Source of the DNA: Rutpela maculata
Lineage: Eukaryota > Arthropoda > Insecta > Coleoptera > Cerambycidae
Assembly: GCA_936432065.2 (NCBI GenBank)
Contig: OW386285.2
Location: forward strand, 407,232,547-407,296,546
Reading direction: 5' to 3'
Length of the DNA stretch: 64,000 nucleotides
Every line of letters begins with the position of its first letter. Position 1 is the stretch's first letter. A model generated the notes under the pieces. That model saw only the letters and a program-made list of their open reading frames with translations. It searched no databases and was not told the origin of the DNA. Below are positions 34,997 to 46,004 of the stretch, piece by piece. Both the position numbers and the translations under genes were made by a program.

Positions 34997-36154
34997 CAGT
35001 GGCGCAGCCAGAAAATTAGTCTGGGGGGGGCCAATAGAACCGGCCTCCCCGGAGGTTGAGGAAAACTTTTCAGCAAATGGTTGAAAATGGATGTGTATAG
35101 ATTCCTCTACTAGATAATATGGGCATTAATTACAAAATATTAATTTCAAGAGATGATTTGGATACTGCCTTTAGTCCCTTCAAATTAGTCAAGAAATCGC
35201 TGTTTTATGGAAAATCTTCCCACAGATGAGGCCTGTAAGGTGAAGTATTTGGGTTACCTAATCATAATTTTCACCCCTCGCAATTCTAAAAAAGGGTGGT
35301 TTTTGATAAATATATACATATATATGAATTTTAGCGTCTTCGTCTTTTTCTCTATTTTGAGGAAAAACTATGCATTTTAGTGAAAAATATCAAGAGAGTA
35401 AAGTTGTAGAGCATAAAATTTCCTACAAATTTTGTCTCTACTATTTTTTTCGAATTCCACTTAGTTTCGCCGCTAGAGGGCACGAAATAAATAAATATAC
35501 CTTCGCCTTTTTTTAAATTTTGAGACAAAATTATGCATTTTTATGAAAAATTACGTGGGATTAAAGTTGCAGAACATAAAATATATATATCTTTTTATGA
35601 AAAAAAAAAACCTAGAAAACACTTAAAGATAGTGAATTTTATGTTCTACAACTTTGATCTCATGTAATTTTTCATAAAGATGCATAATTTTGGCTCAAAA
35701 TCTAAAAAAAGGCGCAAAAGTCTATATGTATACTTATTTCTTTCGCGCCCTCTAGCGGCGAAACTAAGCGGAATTCGAAAAAGGTAGAGTTATAGTAAAG
35801 TTATAGGAAATTTTATGCTCTACTACTTTGCTCTCTTGATATTTTCAACCCAAATGCATAGTTTTCCTCAAAATAGAGAAAAAGATGAAAAAACGCTAAA
35901 ATTCATATATATGTATATATTTCTCAAAAACCACACCTTTTTTAGAACTGCGGGGGTGAAAATCATGTTTAAACAACTCAAATACTTCACTTTCTACAGG
36001 TCTCATAACTGTGGGTAAATTTTCTTAAACACGTCCTAATTTGAAGGCACTATTTGTACTAATAGTGATATTGCTTCTTTATTTTTTCGGTCATCGAAGA
36101 TGGCTTGGGGGGGGGGCGGGCCCGATGGCCCCCCCCCCCCTGGCTGCGCGCCTG
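34997..36154. mobile_element. hAT element (1158 bp), mostly one long palindrome
   Basis: Identical 8-bp duplications TATTTTAC at 34989-34996 and 36155-36162. The ends read CAGTGGCGCAGCCAG and, inverted, CAGGCGCGCAGCCAG, with G/C runs just inside. Arms of about 380 bp pair 35185-35590 with 35630-36020 (GCCCTCTAGCGGCGAAACTA-type block). No transposase is encoded. It splits the LINE reverse transcriptase. Confidence 0.9.
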
Positions 36155-36162
36155 TATTTTAC

Positions 36163-36804
36163 TGTTCAGTAACTTATATAAAAAGATTATTTGTGATTTC
36201 ATACGCCTATTCTCGAGACTTTCGATGGATAACCTGTTCTCCATTTGATCATTAGGAAAGCCAATAGCGGGATATACACCATCTTCTCTATAGCAAGCAT
36301 ACTTTAAGAATCTTCTTTGTACGTTTTCTACAGCATTCACATGGAGATCATAATAAGGACACCATATTACTGAAGCGTATTCAACACGTGATCTTACAAA
36401 CGAGACGTATAGCAACTTTAATGTACTAGTATTAGTGAAGTCCTTGCAAAGCTTAGCGTTTTATAAGATTTTGATGTTAGGTTATTAATATGATTTTTGA
36501 AAGTGAGTTTATCATCGAAAGTGACTCCCAGATCTCGAATGGTGTCAGGTCGAGATAACGTTGATTGATTTATTGAGTAGTTGTAATTTATTCTGTGCAA
36601 TTTATTTGTGAAAGACATAACATGACATTTTTGAACATTTAATGGTAATTTGTTTTCTGAACACCATAGATTTATCTTGAGAAGATTTTCTTGTAAATTA
36701 TCGCAGTCAGCTGTGTTGTTAATAGTGGAATAGATTTTCATATCATCAAGTATAAACGAAACATATAGATCAGATCCAATATCATTTATAAATATGTTAA
36801 ACAA
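36163..36804 (-). pseudogene. LINE reverse transcriptase, palm and thumb
   Basis: Minus-strand blocks: FNIFINDIGSDL, VSFILDDMKIYS, ENLLKINLWCSENKLPLN, QKCHVMSFTNKLHRINYNY and IRDLGVTFDDKLTFKNHI, then in a shifted frame LYVSFVRSRVEYASVIWCPY and VENVQRRFLKYACYR. These are the family's FxNDL, ADD, WCxxNxLxLNxxKC, LGVxxDxxLxFxxHI and LVRSxLEYxSxVWxP motifs. The catalytic ADD reads LDD. The frame breaks near 36417. The copy lacks the N-terminal fingers and endonuclease. The RT would copy LINE RNA at the target site; this copy cannot. Confidence 0.85.
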
Positions 36805-36960
36805 TAGTTATAGGTAAGTATCGTTTTTAAATTAGTTATTTTACGAATTTTGTAGTTTAAAGCTACATTATCATCTTTAAAATCACAAATAATTTTATTT
36901 CATGAAGTAGTTTGAAATAGTAGACAAATACCTTACTTACCTATATGTATATGAATACCT

Positions 36961-36991
36961 TGACTGACTGACTGACTGACTGACTGACTGA
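36961..36991 (+). repeat. (TGAC)n microsatellite
   Basis: Seven TGAC units plus TGA, at the 5' side of the retroelement-like repeat that ends near 38087. Confidence 0.95.
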
Positions 36992-38087
36992 TCTAGAAAC
37001 GCACAGCTCAAACTGCTGACTCTAGAAACTTCGAATTTTGCATAGAGGTTCCTCGAATGACGTAGGCAACCACTAAGAAGGGATTTTTCGAAATTCGACC
37101 CCTGTGAGGGGTTGAAATTTTTTCGGAAACGGGTAGATCTAGATTTAGATGCGTGAAATTTGGCAGAAATATTTTTTGTTGAAACCTATTAGATACGAGT
37201 AAGACGAAATTTTGATTTTCACTTTTTGAAGGGGTGATAGATGGTTTAAAGTGCACCCGTATTTTTGAAATCGCGTAAGTTAGAAACGTGATTATTCGAG
37301 GAATGGACTCTTCCGAGGAAATAAGAAGACACGTATTCGATGGTTTTCAAAAAGAGACCTCTGAAAAGGTAAACGGGGAGGGGGAGGTCTTTAAGCTTTT
37401 CGGAAACGGTTAGATCTAGAAGCGGGAAATTTGCCAGAAATAGTTTTTATTGGAACCTATTAGACGCGAGTAAGATGAAATTTCGAGTTTCAGTTTTCGA
37501 ATGGGTGAAAACGGGAGTGGTAGATGGTCTAAAGGGTACCCGTATCTCTGAAATCGCGTAAGTTAGAAACGTGATATTCCAGCGACGGGCTCTTCCGAGG
37601 AAATAAGCAGATACGTATTCGACGGTTTTCAAAATGAGACCCCCCCCGAATGGGTGAACAGGTAGAGGGATGTTTTTAGTTAAGAAATTTGACACATACC
37701 CGCCCATGTGCTCTATTATCGATTAAAATAATTATTTTTTCGTTTAACTCGCTCTGCACAAAAATAGAAAAATTGAGATGCGCAGTGGGTTTCCTCAAGT
37801 TCTAAGGATGCGCATGGGTTTCCTCAAGTACTCTGGATGCGCAGTGGATTTCCTCGAGTACTATGGATGCGCAGTGGGTTTTCTCGAGTACTTTGGATAC
37901 GCAGTGGATTTCCCTGAGTTCTAAGGATGCGCAGTGGGTTTCCTCGAGTACAATGGATGTGCAGGTTTCCTCAAGTGCAATGATTGTGCAGTGGGTTTCC
38001 TTAAATGCAATGGATGTGCAGTTCAATGTACTTAATTCCACGCGGATGAGGTTCTACGCGGACAAGGTCGCGGGCATCAGCTAGTAT
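36992..38087 (+). mobile_element. Retroelement-like repeat ending GCGGGCATCAGCTAGT
   Basis: A TGAC array, then two diverged direct units of ~355 bp (about 37060-37335 and 37380-37650; shared AACCTATTAGA, GCGTAAGTTAGAAACGTGAT, CTTCCGAGGAAATAAG). A 30-bp minisatellite follows, then a GGTCGCGGGCATCAGCTAGT end. I recall such an end from the 3' termini of arthropod RTE-type elements. No coding sequence survives. Confidence 0.45.
37785..38035. repeat. 30-bp minisatellite, about 8.5 copies
   Basis: Unit close to GATGCGCAGTGGGTTTCCTC plus AAGTACTATG. One copy lacks 3 bp and the last is truncated. Because 30 is a multiple of three, the minus strand keeps a 10-residue repeat open frame (HCAS.VLEET-like). 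That is a by-product rather than evidence of a protein. Confidence 0.9.
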
Positions 38088-38361
38088 CAAATATAATGCC
38101 AGGACAAGCACACTTTTATTCTATTCGTTTTAACCATAAAATATAAAAATAGACTTAATTATTTCATTTTCAGACACCAAGTTAAATAAATAAAAGAAAC
38201 ATATTAAATTTATATTACGAAATCTCTAAATATGTAGACTTGTTAAGCGACTTACTTCTTACACCTATAAACTAACCGCCATGCCATGATATAATCGTTG
38301 AGAAGGTCATATCACAACATGTCTTTTACAACTGTAACCGTTTCGATTTTGTCATTTTTAC

Positions 38362-38612
38362 TTGTATGCTGAAATGAGCTTTTACAGTTTTAAATATAAT
38401 TTAGTGTACTAATAAATAAAATGATTTTTTACACTTGAACTTTCAATAAAAATAAAACCGTCCGTTTAGTTTTGGAGTAATCGATTCGGAAAGTTTGCAA
38501 AGATGCCATCTTACTTGGCATAGTAGAGCTCGGATGAACGCTAGACTTAACTCAATTTTCGCTCTTACTAGTACAATTTTTTAGAAATGTGCTTCAGCTA
38601 CCAGCATAACAT
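38362..38612 (-). repeat. Dispersed repeat, inverted copy of 1-230
   Basis: Reverse complement of the first 230 bases of the window: AAATGAG.TTTTACAGTTTT, TCAATAAAAATAAAA, AATCGATTCGGAAAGTTTG, GAGCTCGG, TTTTTTAGAAAT.TGCTTCA. No coding. Element type unknown. Confidence 0.7.
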
Positions 38613-39900
38613 TAAATAGTTTCTTATAGACACAGCTGTTGAAATTGATTTTCAACGCTGCATATTTCGAAGATGGCGGGAATATTTAAATTTTTAACAA
38701 GTATAAAAGTACAACCGAAAAGAATGAGCAATTTTTGCAAAAGTCATTCCAAATTGAAAGCAAACCACAATTTTTTCACTTGTTGTGTCTTTCAAAGAAA
38801 GAAATGTTAAGGATTCTAAACATTTTACATTTTAATCAAGCTCCTTTACGTTAATCATGCGATTTCCTTCACAAACATGATCTTGACATTTGGTTGAAAG
38901 GTTAGAATTGAGTTTATTATTTCTAATACCTTTTTTAAGTCTTAATTGTGTTTTTAGGGTACTTTTTTAATAAACCCGCCTTTACAATTTAGTTGTATTA
39001 TTATTTAAGATTACTAACTGTTTCTAACTTAATCTAAACTGAAAATACATTTTGCAAAAATTAATAAGCAGTTGCAAACAGATTAGTATATAAGAGTAGT
39101 ATTTAACACAGCGTTTCCAAATCTTTCAATCTATCTCTGTCTTATTTTAATTTGTTAAATCCATCTCGCTCTTATCAGTATACAAGCACCTTAAGGACTA
39201 AAGGATGCAAACTGTGCTTTTTTAATGAGGCTGTGTGCCAGCAAGGGAAGTTTTGGGTAAATACCTTTACTTACCGATTTATTTTGAATATTATTGGATA
39301 AAAAATTTTTTCTTATTCGTTTGGCTAAAAAATCTGCTTTGAAATTTCCTAAACTATAGTTTTAAGCACATCTAGACAATTTACATCTTTTTTGCAAGTA
39401 TTTTCTGAATTATTGCTGAATTGTTAAAATAGTTCATGTAAAGCAGTGAATAATACTCACATCTTATATGCCTACATCTAGGTCTATAAACGAAAATGCT
39501 TAATTATTGCATTAATATAATATATTGATCACTCTAACTGCAATGATGTTTAATAGAGATTTTTGTTCTTTTTAGTTATCAAGATTTTAATTATTCCACG
39601 TTCAACGTCATCACTAAAGGAATTACTATTTTGTTTGAAAATGTATTTTTGACGGATCAGTTTTAAACTTATCTGATCTACCAACGACTAAACTCTTGAA
39701 ATCAAATTCTTTGAATTTTGTAATTAGACTATTGTTCTCACTCCATAGTTTTTTGAATTATTAGTATGCATATTAACCATATACAATAATTAAATAGGCA
39801 ACATATATAAAACTATTTTAAATCTATTATTTACCTGTCATAATATAGCCTGTCTTGAGCTTCAGTCATAATTAAATCACCTTAAATTTGAACGTAGGTA
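38613..39900. other. Intergenic, no gene seen
   Basis: About 45 bp at 39243-39290 resembles 16680-16725. Otherwise featureless AT-rich sequence. Confidence 0.5.
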
Positions 39901-39939
39901 CTATTTATAATACCGTTCTTAGCAGATTCTCTTTAAGAT

Positions 39940-40240
39940 ACATATACGATGCATGTATAATTCCGATATACCTACTTATGACATTACCTTCCATAAGTAT
40001 GTATTTTGATTACACAAATAGTCCTTACTACATTATATTGTTCTTAGTATGTTTTCTTCAATACACACACACACACACACACATTTACAGAATATATGTA
40101 TAGTTTTGATTCACCTACTTATGGCACTATCTTACCATAAGTATGTATTTCGAATACACAATTATACCTAAATATGTTCATAGATATTTATGGCACCTTT
40201 TCATACCCCCGGTATGTCCTTGATATCTTTATGACACCAG
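39940..40240 (+). repeat. Degenerate tandem repeat with CA microsatellite
   Basis: The block CCTACTTATG.CA, CCATAAGTATGTATTT, ATACACA occurs at about 39965-40018 and again at 40115-40165, with a weaker third copy after 40175. A (CA)10 run lies at 40063-40083. Confidence 0.6.
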
Positions 40241-40404
40241 GTGCCTTATGCGGGTATTTCACTTTGTTGAACTTTAGCGAGGGTATCAACAAACGGGAAA
40301 GAGCTACAGATACGTGGCGCTCCCGACATTTTAACTACATGTGCAGTTTCCATGGTGCCACTTGTGCGGACTATTCCCAGGTGCCATATGCATTGGTGAA
40401 CAGG

Positions 40405-40990
40405 TATAGGTGTGTGTGTGTGTGTGTGCGTATATATCTATGTGTGCGTGTATACCGTTTCTTGTAAACAGGATAACTTCTGTTAGATTTAAAATATTTG
40501 ATTTCAATTTGGAACATATGTAAAACAGCATATTACCATAATCCCTATTGAAATTGGGCCATATCTGTAATACATGGTGATAACCAGAAGCCTACAAACT
40601 TTCATACGTAAAATACGTTTTATTTTAATTTCAGAGCAAAATATTACTAAGCATACAAAAATAAGAAGATGTATAAGATTTCTAAACCGCAATATACCGG
40701 GTGTATGTTAGGTAAACCAACTTTATTTAAATTAGATGATATATCAATGTTATCCTAAAATTTGGAACATGGTATTTTTAATAACATTATTATGAAGTGT
40801 AGGCCTCTGGTTATCACCATGTATTACAGATATGGTCCAATTTCAATAGGATTATTGTAATATGCTGTTTTACATATATTCCAAATTGTAATCAAATATT
40901 TTAAGTCTAACAGAAGTTATCGTATTTACAAGAAACGGTATACACGCACACATAGATATACATGCACACACATACTAACAGACGCAAAGA
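40405..40990. repeat. Fold-back element with ~190-bp arms and TG/CA ends
   Basis: 40410-40600 pairs with 40795-40985 through ACCGTTTCTTGTAAA, AACTTCTGTTAGA, AAACAGCATATTAC and ACATGGTGATAACCAGA. The outer ends are (TG)n and ACACACAT repeats. The loop includes TACCGGGTGTATG. No protein is encoded. Confidence 0.75.
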
Positions 40991-41054
40991 CATTTTTTAT
41001 TCGATATTTCATTTTAGTCTGTTGTGAAACGGATATCTGTACAAGAAATTTTTT

Positions 41055-41401
41055 TCTACGATGATTATTAAAATTTATTTTCAATTTATAATAAAAATAT
41101 AATTAGAATACAGTCAAAAGATATACAATTCATTACTGAACCATAGCAGATACGAAAAAAAATAATAGAAACATTATTGTAGAAAATTTAGTCAGCTTTA
41201 ATTTTGCATATAGCCACTTTTTGATTAGGGCTAACAGTTTTCGAGATATGAGCGAAAAACCAAAAACCAGGACCTTCTTCGTGCCCCCTGCACCCCCCCC
41301 CCCCCCCACCTCCTACGTTCGGGGACTTTGGTATGTTTACCTCCTAAATAGTCAAAAACTGTGATCTCAGAATTTCCCTCCAGAAACCATTCATTGACTG
41401 G
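41055..41401 (+). mobile_element. LINE 3' UTR copy (same family as 33956-36806)
   Basis: GATTATTAAAATTTATTTTC through CATTGACTGG is the inverted match of about 34810-33956 without the 34247-34723 insert. Shared blocks include AAGATATAC, AGGGCTAAC, GTTCGGGGACTTTGGTATG and TTTACCTCCTAAATAGT. Since the other copy has the reverse transcriptase stop exactly where homology begins, this is best read as a 5'-truncated copy consisting only of 3' UTR. Confidence 0.7.
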
Positions 41402-42204
41402 ACTATATAGATAGTCACTGTATTATATCTGCATACATCTGTATTGTATCAATGAATAGACTATATTATTAGTTTTTAATAAAGAAGTTCTGAAACAAAT
41501 TTTTTTGTTCACAATAGAGACAACAATTCAATCTTTAAGAAAAGGCGTTCAAGTGCAAACGAAAATTGCGTGCTGTCAACTTTGAATAAAATTTATTATT
41601 GCGAAGAATTCTTTTCGTACAACCATTTTCTGTTGATAAATAAAAAATAATTTTATTTTTGGCGTTTAACAAAGATACGTTGAAATTGCTGTAATAAATA
41701 ATGCGTTATCTTGTTATTTGGTTTACGCTGCTAAGGTGCTTGAAATTTGCTTTTGTGCGTGTTTTAAGATGGGTGTAATTTAGAAATTGTTTATCATCGT
41801 CATACAATTATAATAATTTGTGTTACCGTGTTACGATGTTGGAATAATATAATTCTGTTATTGATGTTTATTTAAAAAATACATGAAATAATAAATAAAT
41901 AAATAGGTATACTCTTTTTTTAAGTAGGCATACACTAGATGTATATAAAAAATTTCACAATAAATGAAGAATGGTTATAAAAAATTGGATGATATTGGCC
42001 AGGCGCCAGCTAATTTAATAAGAAACCTAGCTGAGCCCGTCGAAATGTATCTTAGAAATTATTCTTTGGAGGCACACCTTTGAACTTACTACTAGCTCAC
42101 CGCAGCTCACTCACATTTTCGAGAAATTCGCAGCCCTGTTTCAACGTAAAAATTTCACTTTTTCCTTGAGTAGTTCATAAAAACAAAAGAGTACTCTATA
42201 CATT
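41402..42204. other. Intergenic, no gene seen
   Basis: A short AAAT run near 41890. Nothing else supported. Confidence 0.5.
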
Positions 42205-43565
42205 GTTTAGTCCAGTTACCACTTGGATTTGACCTTGAAGGGCACTTTCAAGGTCATTTGAAATTCGACTTTCGTTTTTTAAATAGAAACCCTTATTTTT
42301 GAGCCTGGATTCTGAAAGAGCGAAAAATTTTGCAATAGAGTTGTATATACTACGGGAGCCCACCCTAACTGTCCGTGCACCCTCCCCGATCCTTGGGGAC
42401 AATGTTTTTCATAAAAATTAAAACCTAAGGAACAATTTAAGACATCTCCCCAAAAAGAAAAACTGGCTGCACTTTCCAAATGGCGTCGTTTAAAAAAAAT
42501 TACAAATATTGTTTTGGTAATTTAACACAAAAACTAAAAAAGATGGAGAAAAACTTTCTGCACAAAACACAAAGTGCATAAAATTTTCTACAATTTTGTT
42601 CCTATACAATACTTCGATAGGAGTTACCATTTTCCAGATACCATTGTTACCGTTTTCGAGATAAATGTCTGCAAATTATATTATTATTATTATTATTATT
42701 GTTTTTCAGTTTATTTTATTTTTTGTTATGTTAATAATATAAAGTATTATACGCCTTACAATAACTGTCACAGTTATTTCCTCTAAGTGATTTACCGATA
42801 TATGTTTTCTTAATTTTGGACTCATTTATCTGGAAGATGGTAACTCCTATCAAAATATTTTATAGGAACAAAATTGTAGAAGAAAATTTTATGCTCGTTG
42901 TTTTTGTGGAAAAAGTTTCTGTCCATCTTTTTTAGTTTTTGTATTAAATGACAAAAACAGCATTGGCAACAGTTTTTTTTTAACATATGGCCGCCATTTT
43001 GAAAGTACAGCCAGTTTTTTTTTTAGGACATGTCTTAAATTGTTCCTTAGACTTTAATCTTTATGAAAAACATTGTCCCCAAGGATCGGAAGGGGGGTGC
43101 ACGTACAGCTAGGGAGGGCTCCCCGACTAATATAAGAAGTCGTATTAACCCTAGAGACCGGTGACTGAAGGCAGGCAATGTTGATCGTGAAGCCTTTATA
43201 GATAGATTTTAAGGTCAAATCGAGATCATTTCCTGATCGACTTCGGTGACTAGGGGGTTCCCATTTGATAAGCGAAAGGTGACTTCAAATGACCTTGAAA
43301 CGCCCTTCCCTAAATCGAAGGTCATCAAGTTGTACCTCCGGTGACCTCAACAACTTTTATAGAGATCATTTTCTTCATATCTCGCTATGCTGACGAGAGA
43401 TACTTACAAGCTTGAAAATTTCGAGAGACATTTGACCTTTAGATGACCCTTAGAGCCTCATGTAAAATTTTTCGCTCTTTCAAAATCAGGGTTCCTATTA
43501 AAAAAAACGAAATGGCCTTCAAGGTCAAATTAAAGGTCACCAAGTTATGATTAGCTCAACAACAG
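42205..43565. repeat. Fold-back element with split arms
   Basis: Inner arms pair 42355-42660 with 42815-43125 (GATCCTTGGGGACAATGTTTTT, TTAAATTGTTCCTTAG, TAGGAGTTACCATTTTCCAG). Outer arms pair 42205-42345 with 43455-43565 (TTCGCTCTTTC, CTTCAAGGTCA). About 330 bp (43126-43455) are unpaired on the right and contain their own GGTCATTTGA-type repeats. The loop has a TTA run. No target duplication was fixed. Confidence 0.7.
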
Positions 43566-44176
43566 ATCATTTTCCTCATATCGCTATACTGACAAGTTAT
43601 ACAGGCGTATCCATACTTTTGGGACATTGTATAGATAATTCCAGGAAATCTGGATAATCGCTTCAGTTATGTCTCCCGGTAACCATACCAAGTTTTTCCC
43701 TCGTACGATGTCGGCGTTAGCCGCCATATTGAGAAAAGGGTGACGAAATTTAATTTATCGCGAATATCTCTTAAAATACTAACTTTTTTGCAGGAACACT
43801 TAAATTCAATATTAATCATCATTAAATTCTACGTGATTTGAAGTTGCAGTCGCACGAAATGCGGTATTTCTGAGTCACTATTTCATGACCTATAACGAAT
43901 ATAAAAGTATATTATTTATATTTCACAACCTGAAAAGCACAAAAGCACGAAACATTTTTGTATACCACCCACTCTGTATAATTTACGGTAGGTTCTTAGA
44001 TACACACACTTATGGCTGGATTTGTACTACGCTTTGAATATTGCTGGAATTCCAGCAGACCAGCTCACTTTTACGACTGAGTTCAAAGGATTCCGACAAT
44101 GTTGGCCCCAGCAAGTCGTATCATCTGTAGACCCCTTAATGTTAACACTCGGCCAGGGTCGAATGCCTTCAATACT
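43566..44176. other. Intergenic, possible TA-target element end
   Basis: TATACAGGCGTATCC near 43600 and CCCACTCTGTATA near 43965 could be decayed ends of a TA-target MITE, but the inverted match is weak. No gene was seen. Confidence 0.3.
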
Positions 44177-44290
44177 GCAATTACCACTCCCACCCTATTA
44201 TCAAAGGAGGTGAAAAAAATAAAATTGTGATTTAGTGTGTGCACAAGAACCAAAGGCTTCAAACATTTTTTTACTTCATCCACCCCCATG
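44177..44290 (-). mobile_element. Helitron-like family fragment
   Basis: Matches the segment of copies A-C around ACCACTCCCACC, AAAGGAGGTGAAAAAA, GTGATTTAGTGTGTGCACAA and TACTTCATCCACCCCC, in minus orientation. Both ends are missing. Confidence 0.6.
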
Positions 44291-44992
44291 GTTTATTTTA
44301 CTGGGAAAAAATGTTTTATATTGCCAGCAGCTTATTGGGTTTTATATTTAATTAGTATCAAAATAAACATATTAAATACGCCACACATATTAAACAGAAC
44401 AGGAAGGTGTGTGTTTGATTCAAAATTGTTTTTTTATTTGCTAAATATGCGTTTCAGCTTTTAAGTTAAATTTATCACCAAAAAAACATTGTAGCTGGCA
44501 ATGAAGAATATTTCACCATATCGTCGTTTTTTTGAATGTTTTAGAAGGGGTTTGCAGTATAATATTATGTCTATCTGAGAGCCGTCTCTGGCGCAGAGAT
44601 AAATCTCCCGAGCCTTGGTTATAACAGAGTGCATCGGCTTGTCCATGTGCCATCTCAGCTTCTCAGCAGACTTTTAATGCTCTGCTGCTATTTCGCGATT
44701 TTAGCTTTAAGTGTTATATCTTCCTCAGGCCTTATATAGGGGAATACCTGCTTGCGTATGATCAGGCGCGAGTTATAGTAGTAGTGCTCCTAAAGCGGCT
44801 CTAGATATGAACGCTTCTTTGTTCTCCTTTTCATGTATCTTAATCATTGCTGCAGTCATTCCTGAACACAATACCCTGACATATTTAAAAGAATCCACGA
44901 CAGCTTGCGGATGCAGGAACGTAGTGGTGTGAAAAAGAGTTTTAAATATTGATTAATATTTAATTATTAACTATTATTTTGTGGTCCATATA
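44291..44992. other. Intergenic, no gene supported
   Basis: The minus frame near 44560-44646 (MHSVITKAREIYLCARDG) looks mildly protein-like, but no family was recognised. Confidence 0.35.
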
Positions 44993-45996
44993 CAGAGCTG
45001 GGCAAATACTTTGAAAAAGTATTTAAATATTAAATACTAAATACTTTTAGAACATTGAAAGTATTTAAATATTAAGTATTTTCAAACGATAAAAGTATTT
45101 AAATAATAAATAACAAAAGTAATTAAATAGTTTAAGCTTAGTATTTAAATACTTTCTGAATATTTAAATATTTTGATAACACTGAAATATTTTGAAGTTA
45201 AGTGTAACAATAGCCTTTAATGGCTAAACTTCACCAAATTGTATTTTCTATTTTGTAGAAGTCAATAGACTTATTATCATTATTATTATTATATTAAATA
45301 TTACTTGACTATTTGATATGTCAAAATTTTAGGTTTTGTGACTTTCATGAACTTCTACAACACTATTTTAATACCTCTATACTTAATCAGTCCTAGTTGG
45401 GTATTGAACTTTTACTTATCCGTAGAGCTAGTAGACCTTTGGGTCTTCTGCAAATACCCAAATAAAGCACAGAGACTATGGCACTAGAATACCACTATTC
45501 TGTTCAACTGTTCTCTGTCACAATCACAGTTAACACTTATACTGTCTATATCTGCTCTCAACCAACTTTCTGGGAATTAAGATGCAAATGACTGAAAATT
45601 GAATGATGCAATATATTTATTAACTACATAGTATAGTACACGTCTTGTTTCTTGACGAGTATCTGCCTGTCTCCCTGATGTATTTGATTATATTTGTTGC
45701 ATTCATTTAAATACTTTTGGGATTCAAATACTTATTCAAATATTCCTGAAAGTATTTAAATACTGTCAAAAAAGGATTTAAATACCTTTTAAAAGTATTA
45801 AATACTTCCCAGTTATTTAAATGGTTTATGTATTTATAAATACGTTTAGGATCATTTTCAAATACTAAGTAGTAAATACTTCAGATAAATTATTTGCAAG
45901 TATAAATACAAATACTTGCTGCAAGAAGTATTTGAATAGGTACTCAGTATTTAAATACTTATGAGATATTTGTAAGTACATATTTGCCCAGCTCGG
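44993..45996. mobile_element. hAT MITE (1004 bp) with AAGTATTTAAATA arrays
   Basis: Identical 8-bp duplications TCCATATA at 44985-44992 and 45997-46004. The ends read CAGAGCTGGGCAAATA and, inverted, CCGAGCTGGGCAAATA. Both subterminal regions are dense degenerate arrays of AAGTATTTAAATAC. No transposase is encoded. Confidence 0.9.
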
Positions 45997-46004
45997 TCCA
46001 TATA

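Larger units (their letters stand above)
33956..36806 (-). mobile_element. 5'-truncated LINE (jockey/CR1-like), broken by two insertions
   Basis: On the minus strand, reverse transcriptase runs from 36804 to 36163, continues at 34988 and stops near 34794. A ~350-bp 3' UTR (with an insert) then ends in CATTGACTGG at 33956. The 3' UTR is repeated in the opposite orientation at 41055-41401. Inserted DNA: hAT-type 34997-36154 and an element at 34247-34723. Confidence 0.7.

Noticed and set aside
36059..36163. Proline/glycine-rich C-terminus of the LINE frame
   Set aside because: Those residues come from the G/C-rich end of the inserted hAT, not from the LINE.
37785..38035. CRISPR-like array
   Set aside because: Units are head-to-tail without unique spacers; it is a minisatellite in eukaryotic DNA.
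33956..41401. A 7.4-kb transposon with ~340-bp inverted ends
   Set aside because: The homologous ends are better explained as two LINE 3' UTRs in opposite orientation, since the reverse transcriptase stop sits at the edge of homology.
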